This document shows positions 26,130-35,297 of a stretch of DNA of 64,000 nt, piece after piece. The stretch is from CAZJHX01 sp964545715. Lineage in GTDB: Bacteria; Myxococcota_A; UBA9042; GCA-2863065. The stretch spans positions 1-64,000 of the forward strand of contig CAZJHX010000018.1 in assembly GCA_964545715.1 (NCBI GenBank), written 5' to 3'. A program made the translations under genes and the position numbers. How positions within the stretch are numbered: the stretch's first letter is position 1; the number at the start of each line of letters is the position of its first letter. The notes under the pieces were generated by a model. It did not search any database. It had not been told where the DNA came from and was given only the letters and a program-made list of their open reading frames with translations.

Positions 26130-27008
26130 TCAGGGGACGTCGACCTTGACGTTGTCGACCTGGATCTTGTTGAGGTTGGCGCTGGTGTCGCCCGCGACGC
26201 GGAGGCGGATGCGGGCCTGGGCCGTGTTGGCGAGCACCGTGCTCTGGATGACCTCTGTCGTAGGCGGCTGCTCGTTGTCGGTGGTGTCGTACGAGAAGAT
26301 CTCCGACCAGGTCGAGCCGCCGTTGGACGAGACCTCGATGCGCATCGTGACACCCGCGCCTGCGCCCGCGGGGAGGGCGCGCCATTGGACCGTCAATTGG
26401 GTGCTTGGGCAGGCCGAGGTGTCGAAGACCGGCGACGTGAGGCTGCGCGAGAAGCTGCTCAGGGTCGGCGAGCCGGTGAACTTGGCGTGGGTCGCGCCGT
26501 ACGGGGAGTCCTGGCTGGTCTGCCAGTTGGCCTGCGCCGTCCAAGCGCGCGGGAACGGGGTGCGGTTCCAGGTCTCGTTGAACGGGATGTGACACGTGCC
26601 GGCCGTGTAATGCAGGTAGAGGGTGAAGTTGGCCGCACCCGCGATCTTGCGATCGACCGCGACGTAGTACGTGCTGCCGGCTGTGGCCGACCAGGTCACT
26701 GTGGAGCCGGTGCCCTGGCCTTGTGCTACGCAGTCCGCCGGGTCGCAGCCGTTGGCCTGTTCGGCCAGCACCATGACGTCGGTGTTGGCGTCGGCGCCGT
26801 TCAGCGAGACCTTCATCTGGCCTGTCAGCGGCGCGACGAATTTGTAGGTGAACTCGTTGCCCGGATAGCTGCCGCTGCAGCTGCCGCCGTACTTGGACAG
26901 GCGGTTGGTTCCGCCGCTGCTGCCGGTGTTGTAGGCGTCCGCCTCGCCGCTGGTGATCGTGTAGCCGGAGATGCAATTGCAGTCGTCGGGGCAGCTGGTC
27001 GCGGTCTC
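26130..27008 (-). pseudogene. 3' continuation of the MopE-repeat lipoprotein after an in-frame TGA
   Basis: 292 codons in the same frame as the gene ending at 27009, directly after its TGA, with no further stop until 26130. The sequence continues the CGDGVCNPT...SCPDDC motif split by the TGA, then has a PPC-like domain (NEFTYKFVAPLTGQMKVSL ... STYYVAVDRKIAGAANFTLYL) and a jelly-roll-like domain (FNETWNRTPFPRAWT ... IQVDNVKVDV). The same PPC domain order occurs in the lipoprotein at 18777-21242. The only internal start (ATG 26816) would cut into the PPC domain and lacks a signal peptide. So it is either a nonsense mutation, a sequencing error or read-through. Confidence 0.75.
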
Positions 27009-30000
27009 TCACGTCGGGTTGCACACGCCGTCTCCACAGATGAAGACGTCGTTGGCGTTGCCCGCCACGCACCCCTGGGATGCGCTGCACGTTTCCGCGC
27101 CGTTGCACACCTGGCCGTCGTCGCACTGCTGGGTCTGTGACGAGACGCAGTTTCCGTTGCCGTTGCACGTGTTGGGTGGCGTGTAGACCGTTCCCGCGCA
27201 CGACGCTGGGTTGCAGACCGTGCCCGAGTCCTGCGGCGTGGCCGTACACCCGTTGATGTTGGAGCATTGGTACTGCAGGCACGCGTTGGGGCCCGTGCAG
27301 TCGTCGGTGCCGCCGCCGTTGACGCAGGCGCCCGCCGAGCAGAACTTGGGTTTGGTGTAGATCAGGCCGCTGCACTGGCCTGCTGAGCACTGCACCGTGT
27401 TGTTGATGTTGTTGCACACAAAGTTCACGCAGCTGTCGGTGGTGCAGGTGTTGGCGTCCCCGCATGACGACGCGTTCTTGCAGCATTTTCCGCCCGAGCA
27501 GCAGGTGGCGTTGTTGCAGTGGCCCGACGTGCACTGGGTGGCGTTCTGGCACGTGCTGCCGTCCGGGAGCTTGGCCAGACAGGCGCCGCCCTGACAGTAG
27601 AAGCCGTCCACGCACCCGCTGTTGTCCGTGCAGGTGGTCGCGCATGTGGTCGAGTCCTTGCACACGTACTTGCCCTGGCACGGACTGGTCACGCCGCCGA
27701 CATTACAGCCGCCGTCCGCGTCGCATTGTTTTGCCGTCGTCAGCAGGTTGCCCACGCACGACGGCGTCAGGCAGCCCGTCCCCGTCTGCGCATTGCCGAC
27801 CGCGCAGCCGCCGGCCGTGCACGAGTACGTCTTGCACGGGTCCGTCCCCGAGCAGTCCTGGGTCGCGCCGCCCGCCGGACACTGGCCGCCGATGCACACC
27901 TTGGGCAGGTTGTAGATCAGCCCCTGACACGAGCCCTGAGCGCACAGCGCGTCGTTGGCTGCGTACACGCACTGGTTGTTCTGGCACGTCCCCGTCGTGC
28001 ACGGGTTGAAGTCCACGCAGTCCGTGTTCTCGGTGCAGCACCCGCCGCTGCCGCAGCACACGCCGTTGGCGCAATACCCCGACTGGCACTGGTTCTGGCC
28101 GGTGCACGACACGCCGTTACTCTTCTTGGGCACGCAGTCGCCCGTCTGGCAGTAGAAGTCCGTCTGGCAGTGGCTGTCGAGCGTGCAGTTGCCGCCGCAC
28201 GCCACGTTGGATGCGCAGGCGTAGTTGCCCGGACACGGACCCACCGCGCCGCCCGCCGTGCAGGCTCCGTCCGCATCGCAGCTCTTGGCCTGCGTCAGCG
28301 CCCCGCCGCTGCACGACTTGGGCGCACATTGGGCCGACGTGTTCGTGTGCGTGCACTGGAAGTCCGCACACGCATCGTAGGTGCATACGTTGCCGTCATC
28401 GCAGTGGGCGTTGATCTGGCAGCACTCCCCCGCATCGCAGCAGAAGCCGCCGCTGCAGTGCTCTGAGCCGCACTCGTTGCCCGCGCCGCACTGGGCCCCG
28501 TCCACCTTCAACAGCTGGCAGTTGACGCCGTCGCAGTAGTAGCCGTCCTGGCACTGCAGGTCGGACCCGCAAGACGTCAGGCACGTCGTGTCGTCGCACT
28601 GATACCCGCCCGGACACGGCCCCGTGGACCCGCCCTCGCAGACCCCGGCGCCCGTGCACACGCTCGGCGACGTCACCAGGAAGCCGCTGCATGTCCCCGG
28701 CGCGCACTCCGTCCCCGGGAACACGAGCAGCTCGCCGTCGTCGCAGTCCGCCGAGTTGGTCGCCGTGTGCTGCCCGCTCGGCGTACAGATGCAGCTGCCG
28801 CTGCCGGGCAGGCCAAAGCCGTCCCCGTCCGTGTCCATATAAAACGTGATGCACCCCTGGCTGCCCGCCTCGTTGGCGCTGCCGTTGCAATCGTTGTCCA
28901 GCCCGTCGCCGCACACCTCGACGCCATCGGGGTTTACGTCCGCGTTGGCGTCGTTGCAGTCCTGCGGGGCGCTGGCCAAGAACGGCGTCGCCGGCCCACA
29001 CAGGCACTTGCTGCTGGCCAGCGCGCCATAGCCGTCCTTGTCCGCGTCCTCGTAGTAGACCTCGCAGTTCAGCGCGTCCTCTTCGTCGATCGCGCCGTCG
29101 CAGTCGTTGTCAGCTCCATCGCATGCCTCGGTCGCGCCGGGGCCCACCAATTCGTTGGTGTCTGCGCAGTCGCCCGCCAGCGCAGCCGTGTAGCTGTCGG
29201 TCGGGCCGCACAGACACTGGCTGTCATCGCTGCCGAAGCCGTCCTCGTCCTCGTCCAGGAAGAGGGTCCCGCACCCGACGCTGTCCGCTTCATCCGTCAG
29301 CCCGTCGCAGTCGTTGTCCACCCCACCGTCGTTGCACAGCTCAGCGATGTCCGGGTTCTGCTCGTCCAGCTGATCGTTGCAGTCACCAGGCTCCAGGGCC
29401 ACAAACGGCGCCTCAGGTGCGCATAGGCAAATCGAGTTCTCGATGCCGTAGCCGTCCTCGTCGGCGTCCTCGTAGTAGACCACACAGCCGCCCGCCTCCG
29501 GCTCGTCCGTCTCCCCGTCGCAGTCGTCGTCCACGCCGTTGCACACCTCCGCCCCGCCCGGATTTACGGACCCCAGCAAGTCGTTGCAGTCTGTCGGCGC
29601 CAGCGACGTGTAGCCACCCGTCGGCCCACACAGGCACTGCGTGTCGCCCGGCTTGCCGAACGTGTCCTGGTCCGCGTCTTTGTAATAGACGATGCAGTCC
29701 ACCGCGCCGCCCTCGTCGATGGCGCCGTCACAGTCGTTGTCGATCGTGTCGCAGAACTCGTCCGCGTCCGGCGCAATGGCCGACACCAGGTCGTTGCAGT
29801 CCGTGTTCTTCAGCGCCGTGTACGGCGGATCGGCCGCGCACAGGCACTTCTGATCGTTGGGCGCCCCGAAGCCGTCGTTATCGCTGTCTTTGTAAAACGA
29901 GATGCACCCCGGCGATCCCTGCGGCGCGACCTTGCCGTCACAGTTTGTGTCCTTGCCGCCGCACGCCTCGAGCGCTGCCGGAAACGCCAGCTCATCGTTG

Positions 30001-31169
30001 TCGTCGCAGTCGCCCGGCTTCTGCACATTGTTGACCTTGTCGGGCACGCACAGGCACTTCACCGCGTCTGCGTTGCCCCACCCGTCCTCGTCCTTGTCCG
30101 CAAAGTAGTCCTTGCAGCCGAGCGCATCCTCTTCGTCGATTAGCTTGTTGCAGTTGTCGTCGATCTCGTTGCACAGCTCCGGCTGTCCAGGTCCGATCTG
30201 GGCCTTGCCGTCGTTGCAGTCACCCGGCTCGACGGCTTTGTAGACGATGTCCGGCACGCACAGACACTGAGAGTCCAGATTCACGCCGAACCCGTCGCTG
30301 TCGAAGTCCTTGTAGTAGGTGATGCACCCGGTGGCGTCCGCCTCATCGACCTCGCCGTTGCAGTTGTCGTCCTCGCCGTTGCACGCTTCCGCGACCGGCA
30401 CGTCCGCCAGGCAGTCGGTCAGGCCGTCCGTGCCACAGACCCGCTCGCCCGCGCAGGTGCCGAAGTCGTTGCTGGTGGTGCAGCTTGTGGATGCCGCGCG
30501 CGCGATGGCCGCGTCGGAGCACGTACACTCGCCCACGCCGTCCACCGGCACGCATTGCTTCTTGATGCCGCCGCCCGCCCCAAAGTCGACCTCCGCGCAC
30601 TCGTAGTTGTCGGGGCACGCAACCCCTGTCGAGCAGTCGCCGCCGCAAAAAGACCCCTGACCGTCATCGCGCGCGATGCACTTGTCGCCGATGTCGCCCA
30701 GCCCCGCGCTGCACTCCTCGTCCGTATTGCACGGCTCGCACAAGTGCGGGAACAGCGGCAGGCAAATCAGCACCTCTTCCCCCAGCGTCTGCGCCTTCTT
30801 GCAGCCCCAGCCGGTCACGGTGCACTGGTCGACACACAGCTCCGAGCACTTCTTGCCCGTAGGCGTCTCGACGCACCAGTCCGCCTTGCAGTCGCCGTGG
30901 AACGTGCACTTGGACCCCGGCGCGCCTGGCTCGTCCGTGTTGACCTGCTCCTCAGAGTCCACCTCATCGCCGGTCCCCGTCGTGGTGGTCACCTCCGGCA
31001 CCTTGATGTCCGGAATGAGGGGGTCGTCGCCGGTGCCGGTGCCAGTGCTGCCGGTGCCCGAGGTGCCGCCGACACCCGGCGCAACGGGATCGCTGCATGC
31101 CATGAACAATGCCGCGCAAGCCACTGCGCAAACCCAACGTGCCGCTGTTAACAAAGTTGAATGTCCCAA
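27009..31169 (-). CDS. Giant MopE/EF-loop repeat lipoprotein, ended by an in-frame TGA
   Basis: 1386 residues from a TTG at 31169. Signal with lipobox FMACS, then a Gly/Thr/Asp linker. After Cys-rich N-terminal units come eight roughly 80-residue modules (about 285-860), each with a CNGxDDNCNGxxDE-like MopE motif, an acidic YYxDxDxDGFG loop, a CLC and DCNDxxxxxxP. The rest is Cys-rich modules of the CxxGG-x-CxG-x-C type (for example a GGFCC or GVCC core followed by C-x-x-x-x-x-C-x-D). It stops inside a CGDGVCNPT motif, and the same frame continues for 292 codons (see 26130-27008). Two DxDxDG-rich motifs per module suggest multiple Ca2+ sites. It is divergent from the CxxCH lipoprotein. Confidence 0.85.
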   Translation of the reverse strand: MGHSTLLTAARWVCAVACAALFMACSDPVAPGVGGTSGTGSTGTGTGDDPLIPDIKVPEVTTTTGTGDEVDSEEQVNTDEPGAPGSKCTFHGDCKADWCVETPTGKKCSELCVDQCTVTGWGCKKAQTLGEEVLICLPLFPHLCEPCNTDEECSAGLGDIGDKCIARDDGQGSFCGGDCSTGVACPDNYECAEVDFGAGGGIKKQCVPVDGVGECTCSDAAIARAASTSCTTSNDFGTCAGERVCGTDGLTDCLADVPVAEACNGEDDNCNGEVDEADATGCITYYKDFDSDGFGVNLDSQCLCVPDIVYKAVEPGDCNDGKAQIGPGQPELCNEIDDNCNKLIDEEDALGCKDYFADKDEDGWGNADAVKCLCVPDKVNNVQKPGDCDDNDELAFPAALEACGGKDTNCDGKVAPQGSPGCISFYKDSDNDGFGAPNDQKCLCAADPPYTALKNTDCNDLVSAIAPDADEFCDTIDNDCDGAIDEGGAVDCIVYYKDADQDTFGKPGDTQCLCGPTGGYTSLAPTDCNDLLGSVNPGGAEVCNGVDDDCDGETDEPEAGGCVVYYEDADEDGYGIENSICLCAPEAPFVALEPGDCNDQLDEQNPDIAELCNDGGVDNDCDGLTDEADSVGCGTLFLDEDEDGFGSDDSQCLCGPTDSYTAALAGDCADTNELVGPGATEACDGADNDCDGAIDEEDALNCEVYYEDADKDGYGALASSKCLCGPATPFLASAPQDCNDANADVNPDGVEVCGDGLDNDCNGSANEAGSQGCITFYMDTDGDGFGLPGSGSCICTPSGQHTATNSADCDDGELLVFPGTECAPGTCSGFLVTSPSVCTGAGVCEGGSTGPCPGGYQCDDTTCLTSCGSDLQCQDGYYCDGVNCQLLKVDGAQCGAGNECGSEHCSGGFCCDAGECCQINAHCDDGNVCTYDACADFQCTHTNTSAQCAPKSCSGGALTQAKSCDADGACTAGGAVGPCPGNYACASNVACGGNCTLDSHCQTDFYCQTGDCVPKKSNGVSCTGQNQCQSGYCANGVCCGSGGCCTENTDCVDFNPCTTGTCQNNQCVYAANDALCAQGSCQGLIYNLPKVCIGGQCPAGGATQDCSGTDPCKTYSCTAGGCAVGNAQTGTGCLTPSCVGNLLTTAKQCDADGGCNVGGVTSPCQGKYVCKDSTTCATTCTDNSGCVDGFYCQGGACLAKLPDGSTCQNATQCTSGHCNNATCCSGGKCCKNASSCGDANTCTTDSCVNFVCNNINNTVQCSAGQCSGLIYTKPKFCSAGACVNGGGTDDCTGPNACLQYQCSNINGCTATPQDSGTVCNPASCAGTVYTPPNTCNGNGNCVSSQTQQCDDGQVCNGAETCSASQGCVAGNANDVFICGDGVCNPT

Positions 31170-31170
31170 A

Positions 31171-31207
31171 ACGTGAGGCTCCGATTATAGGGAATTGCCC
31201 ATCACGT
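31171..31207. promoter_or_regulatory. Hyphenated dyad in a divergent promoter region
   Basis: ACGTGA (31171-31176) and TCACGT (31202-31207) are a 6-bp inverted repeat spaced by 25 bases, filling most of the 61-bp gap between two divergent lipoprotein genes. An AT-rich centre (GATTATAGG) could include promoter elements. A shared operator is a reasonable guess. Confidence 0.35.
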
Positions 31208-31230
31208 AGGAAAGAAGGCAGGATGGCGCG

Positions 31231-32106
31231 ATGCTTCGCTCCATATTTCTGTTGACCCTCGTCGGGGGTGGGTGCTCTTCGACGACCGCGCCGTCGCCCG
31301 TTTCGGATGATGGCTCGCCGCCTGTCGAGGCCGACGTGGCCGCCACTGCGGATGACGTGGTCGTCACGGATGACGTGCCCGCGGCCAATGACATCGCCAC
31401 GCCGCCAACTGTTGCGCGCGCGACCTGCGAGGTTCCCGTGGGTGGTGATGTGCCTCTGCTGGTGACCACCGCCGTCGAGGCCCAGCCGGGCTACGACGAG
31501 CTGCTGGAGGCCCTGGACGTCACCGCGCTGCCCGAGACGATCGACCTCTCCGGGCTCAGCACCATCACCCGCTCCATCGTCGCGTACATGCTGGAGATCG
31601 ACTTGGACGCGCTACCCGACACCATGCCGCGCGACGAGATCGCCGCCATCGAGCCAATGGGGCGCGCCGTGCTGCTGGCCGACGGCGACCTGGTCTTGCT
31701 GCGTCGTGGCCTGCACCGCTTCTATCAATGCGCGCGCGCGTTTCCGCTGCGCCTGGAGGACTTCAAGTCCGCCATCTACGACTACAGCGACATCAGCCCC
31801 TACGAGGTGCAGTCGATGCCCAAAAACGACATCCGGCGCATTCGCGAGGACAAAGCCGCGCACGTCTATGTGGCGGAGACGCTGATCGGCGACGCCGTCC
31901 GTGAGACCGAGATCCTGTTGGCCAACCACCGCAAGGACGGCGCCCTGGACTTTCTCGTCTACGACTCTGACGGCGACCTGGTCGACCGCAGCGAGTTCGT
32001 GACCGCCGTCGGCACCGACATCTCCGGCGCGTCCCCGTACGCCTGTATCGCCTGCCACTTTGAACCCGGCACGTTTCGCATCAACGTGCTGTTTCCCGAC
32101 CTTTGA
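31231..32106 (+). CDS. Lipoprotein with C-terminal CxxCH
   Basis: 291 residues, ATG with AGGA about 8 bases upstream. Short signal ending in LVGGGCSS (probable lipobox), followed by a 35-residue Asp/Ala/Val-rich linker. The soluble domain has a helical middle (MLEIDLDALPDTMPRDEIAAIEPMG, broken by loops) and an FYQCARAFPLRLEDFKSAIYDYSDISPY block. Near the end, CIACHFEPGTFRINVLFP carries a single CxxCH, the covalent haem c motif, with a possible distal ligand not identified. No family recognised. If haem is attached, this is a small periplasmic electron carrier or sensor. The next gene, a Kelch lipoprotein, follows 19 bases downstream. Confidence 0.75.
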   Translation: MLRSIFLLTLVGGGCSSTTAPSPVSDDGSPPVEADVAATADDVVVTDDVPAANDIATPPTVARATCEVPVGGDVPLLVTTAVEAQPGYDELLEALDVTALPETIDLSGLSTITRSIVAYMLEIDLDALPDTMPRDEIAAIEPMGRAVLLADGDLVLLRRGLHRFYQCARAFPLRLEDFKSAIYDYSDISPYEVQSMPKNDIRRIREDKAAHVYVAETLIGDAVRETEILLANHRKDGALDFLVYDSDGDLVDRSEFVTAVGTDISGASPYACIACHFEPGTFRINVLFPDL

Positions 32107-32125
32107 GCGCATGGAGCGACCTCAG

Positions 32126-33346
32126 ATGAGAACCCTGACAATCCTGTTGATGACCGGCGCCATGGCCTGCAGCTCTGACGGCGGAAAGGCCGGCAGCGGC
32201 AGCACCGGCGACACCTCCACGACGGGCGACGAGACGACCGGCGACGAGACGACCGGCGACGACACGACGGGCGACGAGACCACCGGCGACGACACGACGG
32301 GCGACGAGACCACCGGGACGGACACGACCGGCGGGCCCAGCACCGGCGAGGGCGGCTGGGGTACGACTGCGTCGCTACCGGGCGTCCGCACGCTGCACAC
32401 CGCCACGCGACTGCCCAACGGCAGCGTGGTGGTGGTCGCCGGGGCCGATGACGGTGACCTTCCGTCGACCAGCACCTTCAGCTACGACCCGGGGCAGGGC
32501 ACCTGGAGCACGGTGGCGCCCGCGTTCAAGGCGCGCGAGGGACACACGGCCTCGGCGCTGGCCGACGGGCGGGTCCTCATCACGGGCGGCAACCCGACCA
32601 GCCCGACGGCGCACGCTGAGGTCTACGATCCCAAGTCCGGTTGGTCCGAGGTCGGCGCCATGGCCGAGGGCCGCGCGGGGCACACGGCGACGGCGTTGGT
32701 GGACGGTCGCGTGCTGATCGCCGGCGGGTTCGGCAACGGTAACCTCAGCAGTTCCGAGCTGTTTGTACCCAACACGGGCGAGTTCTCCGACGGTGGTGAC
32801 ATGATCAGCATCCACTCGGCGCACGCGGCGACGCTGCTGAAAGACGGCCGCGCGCTCATCACGGGCGGCGCGGGCGGCACGGGGGACGCGACCGCCGACG
32901 CGGAGGTCTTCGATCCCGAGGCCGGGTGGTCCACGGTGGAAGACATGACGACCGCGCGCTTCAGGCACACGGCTACGACGCTGCTGGACGGCAAGGTGCT
33001 GGTCGTGGGCGGCTTCAACGAGGACACGGCCGAGCTGTACGATCCGGTCACCGGCAGCTGGAGCGCCGCCGGCACGCTGGAGGCCGGACGCTACAACCAC
33101 ACGGCCACGCGCGTGCTGGACGGCCGGGTCGTGCTGATCGGCGGCTACAACGGCGACGAGTTCAAGCTGGCGCGAATCGAGGTCTATCAGCCGGACACGA
33201 ACTCGTGGATCACCGCCGCCGAGATGCCGACGGCGCGCGAAGAGCACACCGCGACGTGGCTGGGCGACAAGGACGATCGGATTCTCGTTGTGGGCGGCCG
33301 CGGTCCGACCGGAAACGTGGGAGATGCGCTGATCTTCACCCCGTGA
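32126..33346 (+). CDS. Kelch-repeat beta-propeller lipoprotein
   Basis: 406 residues from the ATG at 32126 (GGAG 9 bases upstream); the frame extends to 32060 but that part overlaps the previous gene and is not signal-like. Lipobox-like AMACS, then a TTGDE/TTGDD linker of about 50 residues. Then six or so Kelch units, each with a DGRVLIxGG core and a following AEVYDPxxG-W segment (for example ADGRVLITGG, VDGRVLIAGG, LDGKVLVVGG, LDGRVVLIGG), ending ILVVGGRGPTG. A propeller of 6-7 blades is expected, probably for extracellular protein or sugar binding. Its stop overlaps the start of the next gene as GTGA. Confidence 0.85.
   Translation: MRTLTILLMTGAMACSSDGGKAGSGSTGDTSTTGDETTGDETTGDDTTGDETTGDDTTGDETTGTDTTGGPSTGEGGWGTTASLPGVRTLHTATRLPNGSVVVVAGADDGDLPSTSTFSYDPGQGTWSTVAPAFKAREGHTASALADGRVLITGGNPTSPTAHAEVYDPKSGWSEVGAMAEGRAGHTATALVDGRVLIAGGFGNGNLSSSELFVPNTGEFSDGGDMISIHSAHAATLLKDGRALITGGAGGTGDATADAEVFDPEAGWSTVEDMTTARFRHTATTLLDGKVLVVGGFNEDTAELYDPVTGSWSAAGTLEAGRYNHTATRVLDGRVVLIGGYNGDEFKLARIEVYQPDTNSWITAAEMPTAREEHTATWLGDKDDRILVVGGRGPTGNVGDALIFTP
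32217..32325 (+). repeat. 15-bp tandem repeat encoding the TTGDE linker
   Basis: In-frame units such as ACGACGGGCGACGAG and ACCACCGGCGACGAC repeat about seven times and encode TTGDE/TTGDD. It is the same style of linker as at 1-135 in a different protein. Confidence 0.7.
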
Positions 33347-34128
33347 GGCTGGCCGCGACCCTTCTGGGGCTCACCCGCGGGTGGCTGGTCATCGCCGGCT
33401 TTACGGCGCTCAGCACCTGGCTGTTCACCGTGTTGCCGTTCGGCATGGCGATCTTCATCGTCGGCTTCGGCGGCTTTCTGGGCATGACTTTTTTGTTTCA
33501 CAAGTTCGTCCACTCGCACGTGGGCTTTGGGCTCATCGCGGTGCCCGTGGGGATCTTCGGCGGCTGGAACGCGGCCGACGCGATCGTGCTGGACCGCGGG
33601 GAGGTCGTCGCGGACATCTCTGTGGGTCAGACCAGTGAGCATCCGGATGCGGTGGCCTATGAGTGGGTCGACGCCAAAGTCGCTGGTGATCTCCAGGGAT
33701 ATGCCATGGGGACCAAGGCGCGCGGCGCGGGCAAGAAGCGCTCGATCTTTGTGGTGGCGCCGGTCGTGGATGCGGGGTGGACGCGGGACGATCCGGTCGC
33801 GGTGTGGGCGATTTGTGAGGGACCCAAGAGCTTTCTCGAGGACCGGTACAGATGCGCACAGCCATGGACCAGGGGCCTGTCATCAGGCGCCGTGGTCCGG
33901 TCGCAGCGCGCCGAGTTTCTCGAGGCCGCGGACGAGGCGTGCAACGCGCACAAGCTCCGATGCGTGGACGAGCCTGAGTTGGTTCGCTGGGTCGCCGACA
34001 TTCGCGGCCAGGCGCAAAAACACCGCAGGAAGGCGGTCTGGGTCTTTGCGGGATTTCTCATTTTCTGGACGGTCTTCGGGATCGGCGGGCAGTGGAAGCA
34101 CGCCGTGGGTCAGGTATCCACGAAGTAA
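33343..34128 (+). CDS. Membrane protein with extracytoplasmic loop domain, unknown
   Basis: 261 residues from a GTG overlapping the Kelch lipoprotein stop. Two adjacent membrane helices near the N-terminus (WLVIAGFTALSTWLFTVLP and MAIFIVGFGGFLGMTFLF), a third short one (HVGFGLIAVPVGIFGGW), a soluble region of about 130 residues, and a C-terminal helix (AVWVFAGFLIFWTVFGIGG). The soluble part has three Cys (CEG, RCAQ, ACNAHKLRC) and a SIFVVAPVVDAGW strand. No family recognised. Coupling to the Kelch lipoprotein suggests the two act together at the envelope. Confidence 0.7.
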   Translation: MRLAATLLGLTRGWLVIAGFTALSTWLFTVLPFGMAIFIVGFGGFLGMTFLFHKFVHSHVGFGLIAVPVGIFGGWNAADAIVLDRGEVVADISVGQTSEHPDAVAYEWVDAKVAGDLQGYAMGTKARGAGKKRSIFVVAPVVDAGWTRDDPVAVWAICEGPKSFLEDRYRCAQPWTRGLSSGAVVRSQRAEFLEAADEACNAHKLRCVDEPELVRWVADIRGQAQKHRRKAVWVFAGFLIFWTVFGIGGQWKHAVGQVSTK

Positions 34129-34277
34129 CCACGGTTCGCGCCCGATGACACACGCCTCTCCACACGCGTAAGGCGCCCATTCGTGGTGCTGCGGCGCGCT
34201 GACCCTGCTGGCACGCCCGTTGCTCAGTGGCAGCCCCGAATCCCGACATAACGAGAGGACGAGGAGGCGCGCAGGCC
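34129..34277. other. 149-bp intergenic region
   Basis: No gene seen. A GAGGAGG (34261-34267) near its end serves the ATG at 34278. Confidence 0.5.
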
Positions 34278-35297
34278 ATGAACGCGACACCGTTTACCAA
34301 ACACGCGGCCTGTCTCATGGACGCGGTCGGCGACCCCAAGACCGACGTGCTGAACCTGCAGCTGGGCGGTGTGCCGGTCGGCGATGAGTGCGGGATCATG
34401 GGTGCTGCCAACCTGGGTGACGAGGGTGAGGACGACGGCGGTGACACGGGCGGTACCGATGGCGGTGACGGCGACGACGAGGGCGGCGGCTTCTTCCAGT
34501 GGCTGGCCGACGTCGTCACGACGGTTGTCACCCACCTGGCCAACTCAGCGGCGGATCCGGTGACCGGGACGCTGGGCCAGGGCCTCAGCGAGCAGGGCGC
34601 TGACGCCGAGAAGGGCGCGCTGCACGTGATGACCCAGGGGCAGCTGCGCAAGATGTGGTTCCGCGGCGACATCACCGACGAGGAGTTCTACGACAACTAC
34701 GACAAGAACACGACGGAGATCACTGACTTCATCCAAGGCAAGAAGGGCGCGCAGAGCTGCATCGAAGGCTCCGACTGCGACAGCGACTGCACCGCGGTGG
34801 GTGCTCAGGTCGCGGCGGTCCGGGCCTGCGACGAGGCGTTTGTGGAGGACCTGGGTGGGTTCATGCACGCTCCCAGCTCGCCGACGCCGGGGGATCTGGG
34901 GCCGCTGATTCAGTACGCGCCGGGATCCGAGCCGGTGACGACCACGATCGGGGCCTGTCTGACGGCGATGAGCGGCGGGTTCGAGCCCGAGGTCCACGAC
35001 GAGTGTGGCCTGGTGGTGTGTGCGGACGGCGTCGCGCTGGCGTCCAATGTCGGCAAGTGCTGCGGGGTTGCGGGCAACCTGACGTCGCTGCCCGTCCACT
35101 CGTCCTGTCTGGAGATGCAGTGTGCGGATGGCGCGCCGGCGGTCGATGCCAACGGCTTCTGCTCGTGCAATGTGCAGGATAGCGCGGGCGGCGAGCAGCC
35201 TCCGGTGCCGACGAACGGTCCGGGGCTGCCCGAGCCCGGCTTCGATGTGCCCGGTTTGGACGGCTTCGGTCCCGGGAAACCGGGCTTCGGTTTCTAG
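34278..35297 (+). CDS. Acidic Cys-containing protein of unknown function
   Basis: 339 residues from the ATG at 34278 with GAGGAGG about 10 bases upstream; the in-frame GTG at 34227 is less likely. No signal peptide or membrane segment is seen, yet it has about 17 Cys. N-terminal 45 residues (CLMDAVGDPKTDVLNLQLGG), an acidic Gly/Asp stretch (DDGGDTGGTDGGDGDDEGGG), an amphipathic FFQWLADVVTTVVTHLA, a middle with MTQGQLRKMWFRGDITDEEFYDNYDKN, a Cys-rich part (CIEGSDCDSDC; CGLVVCADG; CCGVAG; CSC) and a Pro/Gly-rich tail (PGLPEPGFDVPGLDGFGPGK). The tail resembles that of the protein ending at 2577. Its TAG stop and the TAG of the next gene on the other strand are the same CTAG. Confidence 0.6.
   Translation: MNATPFTKHAACLMDAVGDPKTDVLNLQLGGVPVGDECGIMGAANLGDEGEDDGGDTGGTDGGDGDDEGGGFFQWLADVVTTVVTHLANSAADPVTGTLGQGLSEQGADAEKGALHVMTQGQLRKMWFRGDITDEEFYDNYDKNTTEITDFIQGKKGAQSCIEGSDCDSDCTAVGAQVAAVRACDEAFVEDLGGFMHAPSSPTPGDLGPLIQYAPGSEPVTTTIGACLTAMSGGFEPEVHDECGLVVCADGVALASNVGKCCGVAGNLTSLPVHSSCLEMQCADGAPAVDANGFCSCNVQDSAGGEQPPVPTNGPGLPEPGFDVPGLDGFGPGKPGFGF

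Noticed and set aside
27009..27011. TGA as a selenocysteine codon
   Set aside because: The position is an unremarkable Gly-like site in a Cys-rich motif, no SECIS-like hairpin was seen, and the host protein class is not selenoprotein-like.
25780..27681. 633-residue minus-strand open frame crossing the TGA region
   Set aside because: Lies in another frame than the repeat protein and is Arg/His/Gln-rich; the true frame is that of 27009-31169 and its continuation.
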